From assembly GCA_964448045.1 (NCBI GenBank), contig CAYUVF010000057.1:1-30662 (forward strand): DNA of 30,662 nucleotides. Reading direction: 5' to 3'. How positions within the stretch are numbered: position 1 is the first letter of the stretch; the number at the start of each line of letters is the position of its first letter. This DNA comes from CAYUVF01 sp964448045. Lineage in GTDB: Bacteria > Bacteroidota > Rhodothermia > Rhodothermales > Salinibacteraceae. Of this stretch, positions 8,484 through 17,199 are shown piece after piece. A model generated the notes under the pieces. That model was not told the origin of the DNA. It saw nothing but the letters and a program-made list of their open reading frames with translations, and did no database searches. Both the position numbers and the translations under genes were made by a program.

Positions 8484-8591
8484 TTCATTACTCAGCGAAT
8501 GGAGTTTCTCCGGTTCGCACCACGTTTTACGAGAGCTGCCCTGAGGGATCCACCCCAAGGGCACGTCCTCGCTTCGCTCACAGCGCCTCGT

Positions 8592-8654
8592 CACGTTTGG
8601 GATGACATATCGGAGAGCGGGTTCAGGACCACGCCGTGTGATATTCCAAACGTG
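8592..8654. repeat. Inverted repeat CACGTTTGG
   Basis: CACGTTTGGGATGACAT (8592-8608) is mirrored by GTGATATTCCAAACGTG (8638-8654) with a few mismatches, around a 29-nt spacer. It sits 22 bp from the 3' end of the SDR gene on the opposite strand and may be the second half of a composite repeat with the element at 8409-8483. Confidence 0.5.
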
Positions 8655-8676
8655 TCCGGTAGCCAGCCTCAACCCT

Positions 8677-9471
8677 CTACGTCGTTTCGATGCGCCGGAT
8701 CAGGGCATTGAACAGCGCCGGCGAGAGGCGTTTGACGTAAACGCCCAGCATCTCCCAGCCGCCGTAATAGACCTCGTCTTTCTCCTTTTCGACGGCGTCG
8801 ATCATCGCCTCGGCGCAGGTGGAAGCGGGCATGCCGACTTCCTTCACCTCGTCGATGGCCTCGCGCATCGGGGTGCCGTCGGCGGTGAGCGCGTTGTGGC
8901 CGACGTTCGTTTTGACGAAGCCGGGGCAGAAGAGCGTCACCCGCAACCCGTCGTCGTAGACCTCGGCGCGGAGCGAGTCGAAGAAGCCGTGCAGGGCGTG
9001 CTTCGACGCGGCGTAGGCCGAGCGCTTCGCCGTGCCGAATTTGCCGACGAGGCTGCTCACCACCAGAAAGTGCCCGCGCCCGCGTTCTCGCATCGGCGGG
9101 AGCAGCCGCTTCGTGAGCTCCACGGCGCCAAAGTAGTTGACCTCCATGATGCGCCGGTCGACGCTGAGGTCCGTCTCGGCCACCAGCGAGCGCTGGCTGA
9201 TGCCGCCGTTGTGCACCATCACGTCCACGGGGCCGGCGCGGTCGCGCACGTCGTCGACGGCGGCATCGAGCGTCGGCGGATCGGTCAGATCCAGCGGGAC
9301 GACGATGTGGCGCGCGGGGTGGGCGCAGCGGTCCCGCACCGCGCGCAACGCATCGACGCGCCGGGCCGAGAGGATGAGCCGCGCGCCGCGCTCGCTGCAC
9401 GCGTACGCCAGCGCCTCGCCGATGCCCGACGAGGCGCCTGTGATCCAGACCGTTCGGTTTGAGATGGTCAT
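8677..9471 (-). CDS. Short-chain dehydrogenase/reductase (SDR)
   Basis: A classical SDR oxidoreductase of 264 residues, the normal length. It has the dinucleotide motif TGASSGIG (11-18), a structural NGG (in HNGGIS, in place of NNAG), catalytic Ser140, and Tyr153 with Lys157 in YAASK. Arginines after the second beta strand (LSARR) suggest NADP(H) preference. The sequence resembles the DHRS7/SDR7C-like group that acts on hydrophobic alcohols or ketones, but the substrate cannot be read from sequence. It is a single gene on the minus strand, convergent with the M24 gene and divergent from the potassium channel gene with a 125-bp gap. The alternative frame that extends to 9508 is a shadow. Confidence 0.93.
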   Translation of the reverse strand: MTISNRTVWITGASSGIGEALAYACSERGARLILSARRVDALRAVRDRCAHPARHIVVPLDLTDPPTLDAAVDDVRDRAGPVDVMVHNGGISQRSLVAETDLSVDRRIMEVNYFGAVELTKRLLPPMRERGRGHFLVVSSLVGKFGTAKRSAYAASKHALHGFFDSLRAEVYDDGLRVTLFCPGFVKTNVGHNALTADGTPMREAIDEVKEVGMPASTCAEAMIDAVEKEKDEVYYGGWEMLGVYVKRLSPALFNALIRRIETT

Positions 9472-9596
9472 GCTGATGCCTATTTTCCCGATGCCTGTGC
9501 GTCCTCAAATCAACAAAGCGCTGGCGTAGGAATCAACGCGCGGTCCATCCGGTTGAGGACGCTGCCCGCTCGCCCTGACGTAGGCCGCTCTCCCGT

Positions 9597-11297
9597 ATGA
9601 AAACGCTCAGTACCCAGCTCTCCTATTTTCTGCAGAATAAGGAGATCAAGCAGAACCTGCCGATTCTGCTGAAATACATCGGCGCACTCGTGGCCGTGAT
9701 CGTGGTGTTCACGGTCATCTTTCACTTCATCATGCTCTACGCCGAGGGCGAGGAGCACTCCTGGATCACGGGGCTCTACTGGACGCTCACGGTGATGAGC
9801 ACGCTCGGCTTCGGTGACATCACGTTTCAGACGGACATCGGCCGGTTCTTCAGCGTGATCGTGCTGATGACGGGCATCGTGATGCTGCTCATCGTGCTGC
9901 CCTTTGCGTTCATCCGCTTCTTCTACGCGCCCTGGCTGGAGGCGCAGATTCACTCGCGGGCGCCGCGCGAGCTGCCGCCGAGCATCGAAGGCCACGTGCT
10001 CCTTACGGCCCGCGACGCCATTGCGCCCGGCCTCATCACGCGGCTGGAGCGGGACGACATTCCCTACACGCTCATCGAGCCGGATCCGGCGGTGGCCTCG
10101 GAGTGGTTTACCGAGGGGCTCTCGGTGGCCGTGGGCGACATCGACAGTAAAGAGACCTACCGCAGCCTGCAGGCCAGCCGCGCGCGGCTCGTCTTCGCTA
10201 ATCGCGACGACATCGTCAACACTAATATCGCGCTGACTGTCCGCGAGGCGGCGCCTGACGTGCCGCTCGCTGCGGTGGCCGACAATGAGGATGCGATCGA
10301 CATTCTGGAGCTCAGCGGCGCTACGCACGTCTTGCCGCTCAAACGCTGGCTCGGCGAGCAGCTCGCCAACCGCATCAACGCCCAGCGCGCTGGGCTGCAT
10401 CCCATCGGCGAGTACGAAGACCTCAAGATTGCCGAGCTTCCCGTCCACAACACCCCGCTGGCCGGGCACACCATCCGCGAGACGCGCCTGCGCGAGAAGA
10501 CGGGGGTCAACATCATCGGCGTGTGGAAACGCGGGCGGATGGAGCCGGCTCGCCCGGACACGGAGCTGACCGACCAGTGCGTGCCCGTCGTCATGGGTAC
10601 CGATACGCAGCTCGATGAGCTCGACTCTATCCTGGCGATCTACGATGTCAACCCGAATCCCGTGCTGCTGATTGGGGGCGGCAATGTGGGGTCGGCCGCC
10701 GCTCGTTCGCTGGCGGAGAAAGACGTGCCTGTTCATCTCGTCGAGCGGAAGGAGGAACGGTGCCGGATGCTGCGCGACGTTGTCACCAAGGTGTTTCACG
10801 GCGACGCCTCCGATTACCACCTGCTCCACGAGGCCGGCATCGACAAGGCGCCGTCGGTCCTCTTGACCACCAACGACGACGCCATCAACGTGTATCTGAC
10901 GTCGTACTGCCGGCGTCTCAACCCGGAGCTGCGCATCGTCAGCCGCATCACCCACGAGCGCACCCTCGACGCCATCTACCGCGCCGGGGCCGACTTCGTG
11001 CTCAGCTATTCGACGCTCGGCGTCGATGCCGTGATGGCCATCCTGAACGACAAAGAGCTCGTGGTACTGGGTGAGGGTGTCGACCTCTTCACACGCGCGC
11101 TACCGTCGTCGCTGCACGGCACAACGCTCGTCGAGAGCGGCATCGGCGCGAAGACGGGGCTCAACGTGGTCGCCGTCAAGCATGACGGCGAAATCGTGAC
11201 GCGCCTGAGGGCGGACTTGCAGTTGAAGGAGGGCGATGAGCTCGTGATGATTGGCGCCGACGAGCAGGTCGAGACCTTTGTGAACACGTACGGTTGA
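9597..11297 (+). CDS. Two-TM potassium channel with tandem RCK (TrkA-N/TrkA-C) domains
   Basis: An inner-membrane potassium channel of 566 residues. TM1 is at about 24-48, the pore helix and filter at about 58-74 with T69-LGFGD-74 (GFGD in place of the usual GYGD), and TM2 at about 83-108. Two RCK units follow. The first (about 128-345) has lost the glycine motif (VLLTARDAIAPGL), so it probably does not bind a dinucleotide in the usual way. The second (about 355-566) keeps GGGNVG at 360-365. The layout resembles tandem-RCK channels such as GsuK, whose gating ring responds to nucleotides or ions; that comparison is from family knowledge. It is the first gene of the plus-strand transporter block. 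No Shine-Dalgarno site is visible before the ATG. Confidence 0.93.
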   Translation: MKTLSTQLSYFLQNKEIKQNLPILLKYIGALVAVIVVFTVIFHFIMLYAEGEEHSWITGLYWTLTVMSTLGFGDITFQTDIGRFFSVIVLMTGIVMLLIVLPFAFIRFFYAPWLEAQIHSRAPRELPPSIEGHVLLTARDAIAPGLITRLERDDIPYTLIEPDPAVASEWFTEGLSVAVGDIDSKETYRSLQASRARLVFANRDDIVNTNIALTVREAAPDVPLAAVADNEDAIDILELSGATHVLPLKRWLGEQLANRINAQRAGLHPIGEYEDLKIAELPVHNTPLAGHTIRETRLREKTGVNIIGVWKRGRMEPARPDTELTDQCVPVVMGTDTQLDELDSILAIYDVNPNPVLLIGGGNVGSAAARSLAEKDVPVHLVERKEERCRMLRDVVTKVFHGDASDYHLLHEAGIDKAPSVLLTTNDDAINVYLTSYCRRLNPELRIVSRITHERTLDAIYRAGADFVLSYSTLGVDAVMAILNDKELVVLGEGVDLFTRALPSSLHGTTLVESGIGAKTGLNVVAVKHDGEIVTRLRADLQLKEGDELVMIGADEQVETFVNTYG

Positions 11298-11385
11298 TGC
11301 GCAGCGGGACATTGGCTATTCTCCGCGGGTGACACCTTATAAAATCACCGCTTTCTCTACCATCTATGATGTCTGACGTATCATA

Positions 11386-13612
11386 ATGGCATCGATCTGG
11401 AAACGATTCACTTCCTCCGAAGAGCAGGAGGTGGTGCCGGGCAAAGAAGGAGGATTAGGCACGTTCGGCGGGGTCTTCACGCCCTCGATCCTGACGATTC
11501 TGGGCGTCATCATGTACCTCCGGTACGGATGGGTGGTCGGGAATGTCGGGCTCCTCGGCGCGCTGCTCGTCGTGACGCTGTCGACGGCCATCACGCTGCT
11601 CACGGCCTTTTCTATCTCGTCGATCGCGACGGACCAGCGCGTACGCATCGGCGGGGCGTATTACATGATCAGCCGCTCCCTGGGACTGGAGACCGGCGGC
11701 GCCGTAGGCATCCCGCTCTTCTTTGCGCTGGCGCTGTCGGTGGCGCTCTACACCGTCGGCTTTGCCGAAAGCGTCGTCAACGTCTTTCCTGCACTGAACC
11801 AGCGCATCGTCGGGCTGATCACGACCGTCGGGGTGGCGGCTCTCGCGCTGGTGTCCGCCAAGGCCGCCATCCGGGCGCAGTACGTCATCATGGCGGCCAT
11901 CGCCGTCTCACTGATCTCGCTCTACTTTGGCAGCCCGGTCGAACCGAGCGACATCGAGATGTGGGGCGCGCGCGACCGTCTTTCCGAACCGTTCTGGGTC
12001 GTCTTCGCCGTCTTCTTCCCGGCCGTGACCGGCATCATGGCGGGTGTGAACCTCTCGGGGGATCTGAAGGACCCGGGCACGTCCATTCCAAAAGGGACCT
12101 TTTGGGCCGTGGGCGTCGGCTACCTGATCTATATGACGCTGCCGCTCGTGCTGGCGACGCGGGCCGACGCGGCCACGCTAATCGAGGACCCGCTCATCAT
12201 GCGGCGGATCGCCTTCTGGGGCGATTCCATCCTGCTCGGCGTCTGGGGCGCGACGCTCTCCAGCGCCGTGGGGAGTATCCTGGGCGCCCCGCGCGTGCTG
12301 CAGGCGCTGGCGCGCGATGGCGTACTACCGCGATCACTGCGGTGGCTGGGCGCCGGCAGTGGTGACGACGACACACCGCGCAATGGTACGCTGTTCACCA
12401 TGGGCATCGCGCTCCTGGCCGTCGGCCTGGGCGACTTGAACGCGATCGCACCCGTGCTCACCATGTTCTTTCTCACGACGTACTGCGTGCTGAACGTCGC
12501 CGCGGGCATCGAAACGGCCCTCGGCAGCCCGTCCTTTCGGCCCACGTTCAAGGTGCACTGGAGCCTGTCCTTGCTGGGCGCCGTGGGCTGCCTGGCCGTC
12601 ATGTTCCTCATCAATGTGCTGGCGACGGTGGTGGCCATGATCTTCGTCGCCGGCATTTTTGTCTGGCTCAAGCGACGCGGCCTGAAGGCCGCCTGGGGCG
12701 ACGTTCGGCAAGGCCTCTGGATGGCTGCCGTCCGCGCGGGCCTCATGCGATATGGCGGAACCCCCGATCCGAAGAACTGGCGCCCTCACATCCTCGTCCT
12801 GACCGGCACGCCGACGAGCCGTTGGCACCTCATCGACTTGGCCTCGTCGTGGACGCACAACCGGGCGCTGATGACGGTGTCCACCGTGTTGCCCGAGGAG
12901 GGCTTTTCCCTGGAACGCCAGCAAAACATGCAGGATATCATCAAAGACTATCTTGCCGAGCGAGGCGTGCAGAGCCTGGTCCGCACGATTCGCGCCGAGA
13001 ACCCGTTCGAGGGGGGGGGAGCGCCTGGTCGAAGCCTATGGGCTCGGCGAGGTCGCCCCCAACACCGTGCTGCTCGGCGACACGCGCAATCCGGCCCATC
13101 ACGAGCGGTATTGCGCGATGATTCGCCGGTTATATGACGCCGGACGAAACGTGGTCGTCGCGCAGCAGGAGGAGGATCAAGACTTCGGCCGCCGCGAGCG
13201 CATCGACGTTTGGTGGGGCGGACTGAAGGGCAACGGCGGGCTGATGAAAATTATGGCGTACCTGTTGCAGACGAGCCTCCGCTGGCAAGATGCACAGGTC
13301 GTCCTCAAGATGATGGTCGAGACCGAAGCCGCCGCAGCAGACGTCCGGTCCAACATCGAGCCCATTGTCCAACGCATGCGAACCGGAGCCGAGTTGGAGG
13401 TGATCGTGAGCGAAGGGCGATCCTTCGAGCAGGTCGTGCACACGTCCTCCCGAGATGCTGATCTTATCTTCCTCGGCATGGCCGCTCCGGACGAAACAAA
13501 CGACTTCACGGCGTACTATGAAACCCTCCGCGCGAAGACGGAGCCCCTTCCGACGACGGTGTTCTTCCTGGCCGCCGAGCCGATGGCGTTCGAGGACATG
13601 TTGATCGACTGA
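11386..13612 (+). CDS. SLC12-type cation-chloride cotransporter, interrupted by a one-base frameshift
   Basis: The N-terminal part is a clear cation-chloride cotransporter (Na-K-Cl type): GTFGGVFTPSILTILGVIMYLRYGWVVG followed by about twelve membrane segments up to residue 440. A soluble C-terminal domain starts near NWRPHILVLTG. The frame running from 11386 goes wrong after nine Gs at 13011-13019 and stops at 13137. The expected continuation (GGERLVEAYGLGEVAPNTVLLGD and on to EDMLID, stop at 13612) lies in the frame one base later. With eight Gs a single 741-residue protein results. Both halves look under protein-coding constraint, so this is either a sequencing error, a recent mutation, or slippage/phase variation. 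It should import or export K or Na with Cl. Confidence 0.85.
13011..13019 (+). repeat. Run of nine Gs at the cotransporter frameshift
   Basis: The homopolymer lies exactly where the reading frame of the SLC12-type gene shifts by one base. Eight Gs restore the full-length frame. Homopolymer runs of this length are typical places for both polymerase slippage in cells and length errors in sequencing. Confidence 0.9.
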
Positions 13613-13677
13613 AGGGACGCCGCCTCTTTTTGAGGGAGCGGTCTACGGGAACGAGCGCAAAAAACAGCGAAACACAG

Positions 13678-15720
13678 ATGGCCGAGCAGTCAGGCTTTGA
13701 GCGCAACGTCGGCCTCTTCATGGCCGTGATGATTGGCATCGGCGCCATGATGGGGCCGGGCGTGTTTGCCCTGCCCAGCGAGGTGGCCGGAACCGTGGGC
13801 CCGCTCGGCATCATCGCGTATCTGTTGATGGGCGGGCTCACGCTCTTCACGGCGCTCAGCTACAGCGAGCTGGGCGCGGCCATCCCCATCGCGGGCGGCG
13901 GCTACTCGTTCGTCAGCCGCACCCTGCCCGCTCCGGTGGCCTTCCTCACGGGCTGGTTCTTCTGGATCGGCAACACGCTGGCCTGCTCGCTCTACGCCGT
14001 CATCTTTGCGCTCACGATCAAGAACTACTTCTTTCCGGAGCTCAGCGTGGTGCTCGTCGTGCTGGCCACGACGGTGCTCTTTACGGCGTCGAACTACCGC
14101 GGGCAGGCCGAGGCGCTGAAGGCCATCACGGTGATGAACATCGTGGAGCTGGTCATCCTGCTGGGCGTCGGCGTGCTCGGCGCGTTTCAGGTGGAGCCGG
14201 CCAATCTGGAGCCGTTCGCCCCGATGGGCCTCGGCCCGCTCCTGCCCACGATGGCCTTCATCTACATCTCGTACGTGGGGTTCGACCTCATTACCGTGGC
14301 CGCCGAGGAGATCATCGACCCCGCCAAAAACATCCCGCGGGCCATCCTCATCACCCTCGGCACGGGCGTGGCCATCTACGTGCTGCTGCTCTACGTGATG
14401 ATGGGCGTCGTCAACTACACCGACCTGGCGCAGACGAGCACGCCGTTCATCTTCGTGGCCGACGTGCTCTTCGGCCCGTGGGGCCGCTGGGCGGGCGTAT
14501 TGGCGACGATCATGGCGAGCCTTTCGGCCTTTAGCGTGACGCTGGGCGCGAGCTCCCGCGTGCTCTTCGCGCTCGGCCGCGACGGCTACGTGCCCAGCGT
14601 CCTCGCACGGCTCCATCCCAAACACAACACGCCCCACATCGCGCTCTTCGTGTGCGCCGGCATCGTGACCCTTCTCGGCGCCTCGGGCATCGTGCGGCTC
14701 CTGGCCTCGGCCAGCAGCTTCGGCTACCTGATCGCCATCGGCGTCGTGAACTACGCGGTCATCGCGCTGCACCAGAAGATGCCGGCGCTGCGGCGGCCGT
14801 TCAAGATCCTGCTCTACCCCACCGTACCCATCCTGGGGATCATCGGGTGCTGGTTCTTCGTGCCGCTGCTGGAGGCGCAGAGCCTGCTGCTGGGAACCGG
14901 GCTCACGGCCGTGGGCGGCGTGCTCTACCTCATCCAGCCCAGCAACCGCCCCGACCTCAGCGCGCTCCCGGCCGCGATTCACCGACTCAAACTTCGCATT
15001 CAAGCATACTGGAGGCCTCACATGAATGTACTCATCGTAGGCGGCGGCAACCAGGGCCAGAACATTGCCGACCGACTCCTCAAGCAAGACGAGTTCCGGA
15101 TGGTCTTTCGCTCGTCCGAGTACCAGATCACCTTTATCGAACAGGACGAGGCAACCTGCGAGGTGCTGGAGCGGCGCTACAACGTGCCCATCTTTCAGGG
15201 CGACGGCACCAAGCAGGAGATCCTGGAACAGGTGGAGCCGCACAAGATGGACGTGGCTATTGCGGCGACCAACAACGACGAGCGCAACGCCATCGTGGCC
15301 CTGCAGGCCAAGCGGATGGGCATCGACCGGGTCATCGCCATCGCGCGCGACCCCGACTACGTCGACCTCATGGAGGACAGCGGCATCACGTGCATCAGCG
15401 CGCCCTACGCCACGTCGGCCATGGTGGAGAACTACCTCGACCGCCCCGGCGTGGCCGACCTCTTCGAGATCGAGACGGGTGTCGCCAGCCTGATCGACCT
15501 GGAGGTGCCTGATGGCGCCGCAGTGATCGGCCGGCAAATCCAAGACATCGACATCCCCGAGCAGTGTGTTGTCGCGGCTGTCATTCGCGGCGATGAGTTC
15601 GTCGTGCCCCGCGGCGGGACGGAAATCTGCGGGGGCGATCACGTCGTGTTCGTCGGTCCGAGCGATGCAGTACAAACCGCCCACGACATTTTCTCCCGGA
15701 AAGTCGAAGCCTCGGCCTGA
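13678..15720 (+). CDS. APC-family permease fused to a C-terminal TrkA/RCK module
   Basis: A 680-residue inner-membrane protein from ATG 13678 (MAEQSGFERNVGLFMAV). An in-frame TTG at 13630 is possible but adds non-family sequence. Residues 8 to about 430 form an amino-acid permease of the APC superfamily, with the TM1 motif IGIGAMMGPGVFALP and about twelve membrane segments. After a short basic linker, a TrkA-N/RCK domain begins at Met449 (MNVLIVGGGNQGQ; glycine motif 455-460), and a TrkA-C domain covers about 595-680. The RCK module likely lets nucleotide or ion levels gate transport; this is inference from RCK biology. An internal GGAGG and ATG allow separate production of the module. The gene starts 65 bp after the cotransporter stop codon. 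Confidence 0.92.
   Translation: MAEQSGFERNVGLFMAVMIGIGAMMGPGVFALPSEVAGTVGPLGIIAYLLMGGLTLFTALSYSELGAAIPIAGGGYSFVSRTLPAPVAFLTGWFFWIGNTLACSLYAVIFALTIKNYFFPELSVVLVVLATTVLFTASNYRGQAEALKAITVMNIVELVILLGVGVLGAFQVEPANLEPFAPMGLGPLLPTMAFIYISYVGFDLITVAAEEIIDPAKNIPRAILITLGTGVAIYVLLLYVMMGVVNYTDLAQTSTPFIFVADVLFGPWGRWAGVLATIMASLSAFSVTLGASSRVLFALGRDGYVPSVLARLHPKHNTPHIALFVCAGIVTLLGASGIVRLLASASSFGYLIAIGVVNYAVIALHQKMPALRRPFKILLYPTVPILGIIGCWFFVPLLEAQSLLLGTGLTAVGGVLYLIQPSNRPDLSALPAAIHRLKLRIQAYWRPHMNVLIVGGGNQGQNIADRLLKQDEFRMVFRSSEYQITFIEQDEATCEVLERRYNVPIFQGDGTKQEILEQVEPHKMDVAIAATNNDERNAIVALQAKRMGIDRVIAIARDPDYVDLMEDSGITCISAPYATSAMVENYLDRPGVADLFEIETGVASLIDLEVPDGAAVIGRQIQDIDIPEQCVVAAVIRGDEFVVPRGGTEICGGDHVVFVGPSDAVQTAHDIFSRKVEASA
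15011..15024 (+). promoter_or_regulatory. Internal Shine-Dalgarno and ATG inside the APC-RCK gene
   Basis: GGAGG at 15011-15015 precedes the in-frame ATG at 15022 by a 6-nt spacer. The ATG is exactly the first residue of the TrkA/RCK domain (MNVLIVGGG). Translation from it would give a soluble protein of about 232 residues resembling a stand-alone TrkA subunit. Clear Shine-Dalgarno sites are scarce in this window, which makes the coincidence notable. It could also be the relic of a once separate gene. Confidence 0.45.
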
Positions 15721-15788
15721 CCCCGGCTTCTGCCGTTCTCTGGGACAGGCCGGTTCGGGACCGTCACGGGTTGTTGGCGGCAGCGGGG
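15721..15788 (+). other. Inverted repeat between the APC-RCK and APC permease genes
   Basis: CCCCG...CTGCCG at 15721-15735 can pair with CGGCAGCGGGG at 15778-15788, with a bulge, around a GC-rich loop. It starts directly after the stop codon of the fusion gene. No T-run follows, so it is a weak candidate for a terminator or mRNA-stabilising structure. Confidence 0.3.
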
Positions 15789-15828
15789 AAACAATGCGCT
15801 ATCTCGCATTCCACATCGAATACCGTGT

Positions 15829-17199
15829 ATGTCTACCAACGCGAACGCGGCTTCACAGTCGACCTCGTCCGCCCAGCGCGGCGAGCTCGAACGCACGCTG
15901 GGGCTGTCGCAGGCGCTGGCGATTGGCACCGGCACGATGGTGGGCGCGGGCATTTTCGTCTTTCCCGGATTGGCCGCGGGCGAAGCGGGGCCGGCCGCGA
16001 TGGTGTCGTTTGCCATCGGGGCGGTCATCGCGCTGCTGGTGGCGCTGCCTACCTCCGAGCTCGCGACGGCCATGCCAGAGAGCGGCGGCGGGTACTACTT
16101 CATCTCGCGCGGGATGGGCACGCTCCTCGGGGCGATGGTGGGCATCGGGCAGTGGCTCGGGCTCGTCTTCGCCTCGGCCTTCTACTTGATGGGGTTCGGC
16201 TACTACCTGAGTGACATCCTCCAGCAGATCGGCGTGGGCGCCGATCTTTCGGTGACGGCGATTGCCTTTTCGACGGCGATCCTGCTGACGGGCGTCAGCA
16301 TCACCGGGACGAAGAACTCGGGCGATCTGCAGAACTGGATCGTGGGGTTGCTGCTCACCATCCTCGCCATCTTCCTGAGCTACGGCTTACTCGATTCGCT
16401 GGGGCTGTTCGGGAGTCGGCGCGTGCCCAAAACGTTCATGCCATACGGCGTGGGGCCCATCTTTACGACAGCGGCGCTCATCTTCACATCGTACCTCGGC
16501 TTCGCGCAGATTGCCACCGTCGCCGGCGAGATCAAACAGCCGGGGCGCAACCTGCCACTCGCCATGGTAGGCAGCGTCGTGCTCGTCGGCGTGCTCTACG
16601 TGCTGACGATCTTCATCAGCACGAGCGCGCTGGGCAGCGAGCAGCTGGCCACCATGGGCGAGACGGCCATCGTGGAGGTGGCACGCGTGTTTTTCAGCGG
16701 CATCGGCGCCATCGCGATCCTGACGGCCGGATTGCTGGCGACGCTCTCCAGTGCCAACGCGTCGATCCTCAGCTCCTCGCGTTCGGTCTACGCCCTCAGC
16801 CGCGACGCCCTGCTACCCAACGCCGTCAGCCGCATCAACCGCAAGTACCGGACGCCGCACGTGGCGCTGATGCTGGCCGGCGGCCCCATCGCGGCGCTCA
16901 TCCTGTACGGCGAGGTCGAGGTGCTCGCCGAGGTCGCTTCGCTGCTCCACCTGTTCATGTACGGGCTGATGTGCATCGCGCTGCTCATCCTCCGCCGCGC
17001 CGACCTCGACTGGTACGATCCCGACTTTACATGCCCGCTCTACCCCGTGCTCCCGGCGCTGGGCGCGCTCGCGAGTTTCGGGCTCGTGGCGTTCATGGAG
17101 CCGTTTTCGATGGTGCTTGGCGGGGGCATTCTGGTCGCTGCCGTCGGCTGGTACCGATTCTACGCACGCGACGTATCGCTGAGTGAGGTGACATTATGA
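15829..17199 (+). CDS. APC-family amino acid permease
   Basis: A 456-residue inner-membrane protein with about twelve predicted membrane segments. TM1 carries the APC motif GTGTMVGAGIFVFPG and is followed by the conserved ESGGGYYFISRGMG segment. The later region LSSANASILSSSRSVYALSRD is typical of amino-acid/polyamine permeases. Unlike the preceding permease it has no fused cytoplasmic domain and ends at SLSEVTL; instead its stop codon overlaps the start of a universal stress protein gene (ATGA), a common architecture of permease plus Usp. The substrate is not determinable from sequence; amino acids or related osmolytes are likely. The start at 15829 follows a 108-bp gap and has no Shine-Dalgarno site. 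Confidence 0.92.
   Translation: MSTNANAASQSTSSAQRGELERTLGLSQALAIGTGTMVGAGIFVFPGLAAGEAGPAAMVSFAIGAVIALLVALPTSELATAMPESGGGYYFISRGMGTLLGAMVGIGQWLGLVFASAFYLMGFGYYLSDILQQIGVGADLSVTAIAFSTAILLTGVSITGTKNSGDLQNWIVGLLLTILAIFLSYGLLDSLGLFGSRRVPKTFMPYGVGPIFTTAALIFTSYLGFAQIATVAGEIKQPGRNLPLAMVGSVVLVGVLYVLTIFISTSALGSEQLATMGETAIVEVARVFFSGIGAIAILTAGLLATLSSANASILSSSRSVYALSRDALLPNAVSRINRKYRTPHVALMLAGGPIAALILYGEVEVLAEVASLLHLFMYGLMCIALLILRRADLDWYDPDFTCPLYPVLPALGALASFGLVAFMEPFSMVLGGGILVAAVGWYRFYARDVSLSEVTL
17185..17195 (+). promoter_or_regulatory. Shine-Dalgarno site for the Usp gene within the permease coding end
   Basis: GAGGTG at 17185-17190, with a 5-nt spacer before ATG 17196, supports this start. Because the stop of the upstream permease (17197-17199) overlaps the start codon, translation of the two genes is probably coupled. 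Confidence 0.65.

Larger units (their letters stand above)
8293..8676. other. Gene-free 384-bp intergenic stretch made of repeats
   Basis: No convincing reading frame exists here; the short open frames have no protein character. The stretch holds, in order: an imperfect G-rich inverted repeat (8308-8359), a long palindromic element (8409-8483), a segment reading like low-complexity spacer (8484-8590), and a second inverted repeat (8592-8608 with 8638-8654). It separates the M24 gene from the convergent SDR gene, so it may contain transcription ends for both. No T-tracts of terminator type were seen. Confidence 0.7.

Noticed and set aside
8602..9462. 286-codon plus-strand frame opposite the SDR gene
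   Set aside because: The minus-strand SDR has the full set of catalytic motifs; this frame is its complement shadow and extends into a repeat.
9510..10955. 481-codon minus-strand frame opposite the K channel gene
   Set aside because: The channel on the plus strand has clear pore and RCK motifs; the opposite frame shows only His/Arg/Asp-rich shadow sequence.
11312..11343. TTGGCT and TATAAA as a promoter for the SLC12-type gene
   Set aside because: The spacer is 20 bp, too long for a confident sigma-70-like match, and Bacteroidota-type promoters differ; too weak to list as a feature.
13690..15684. 664-codon open frame on the minus strand opposite the APC-RCK gene
   Set aside because: It is composed of His, Arg, Asp, Glu and Ala in shadow-like order with no membrane or domain pattern; it exists because GC-rich codons on the plus strand leave few stops opposite.
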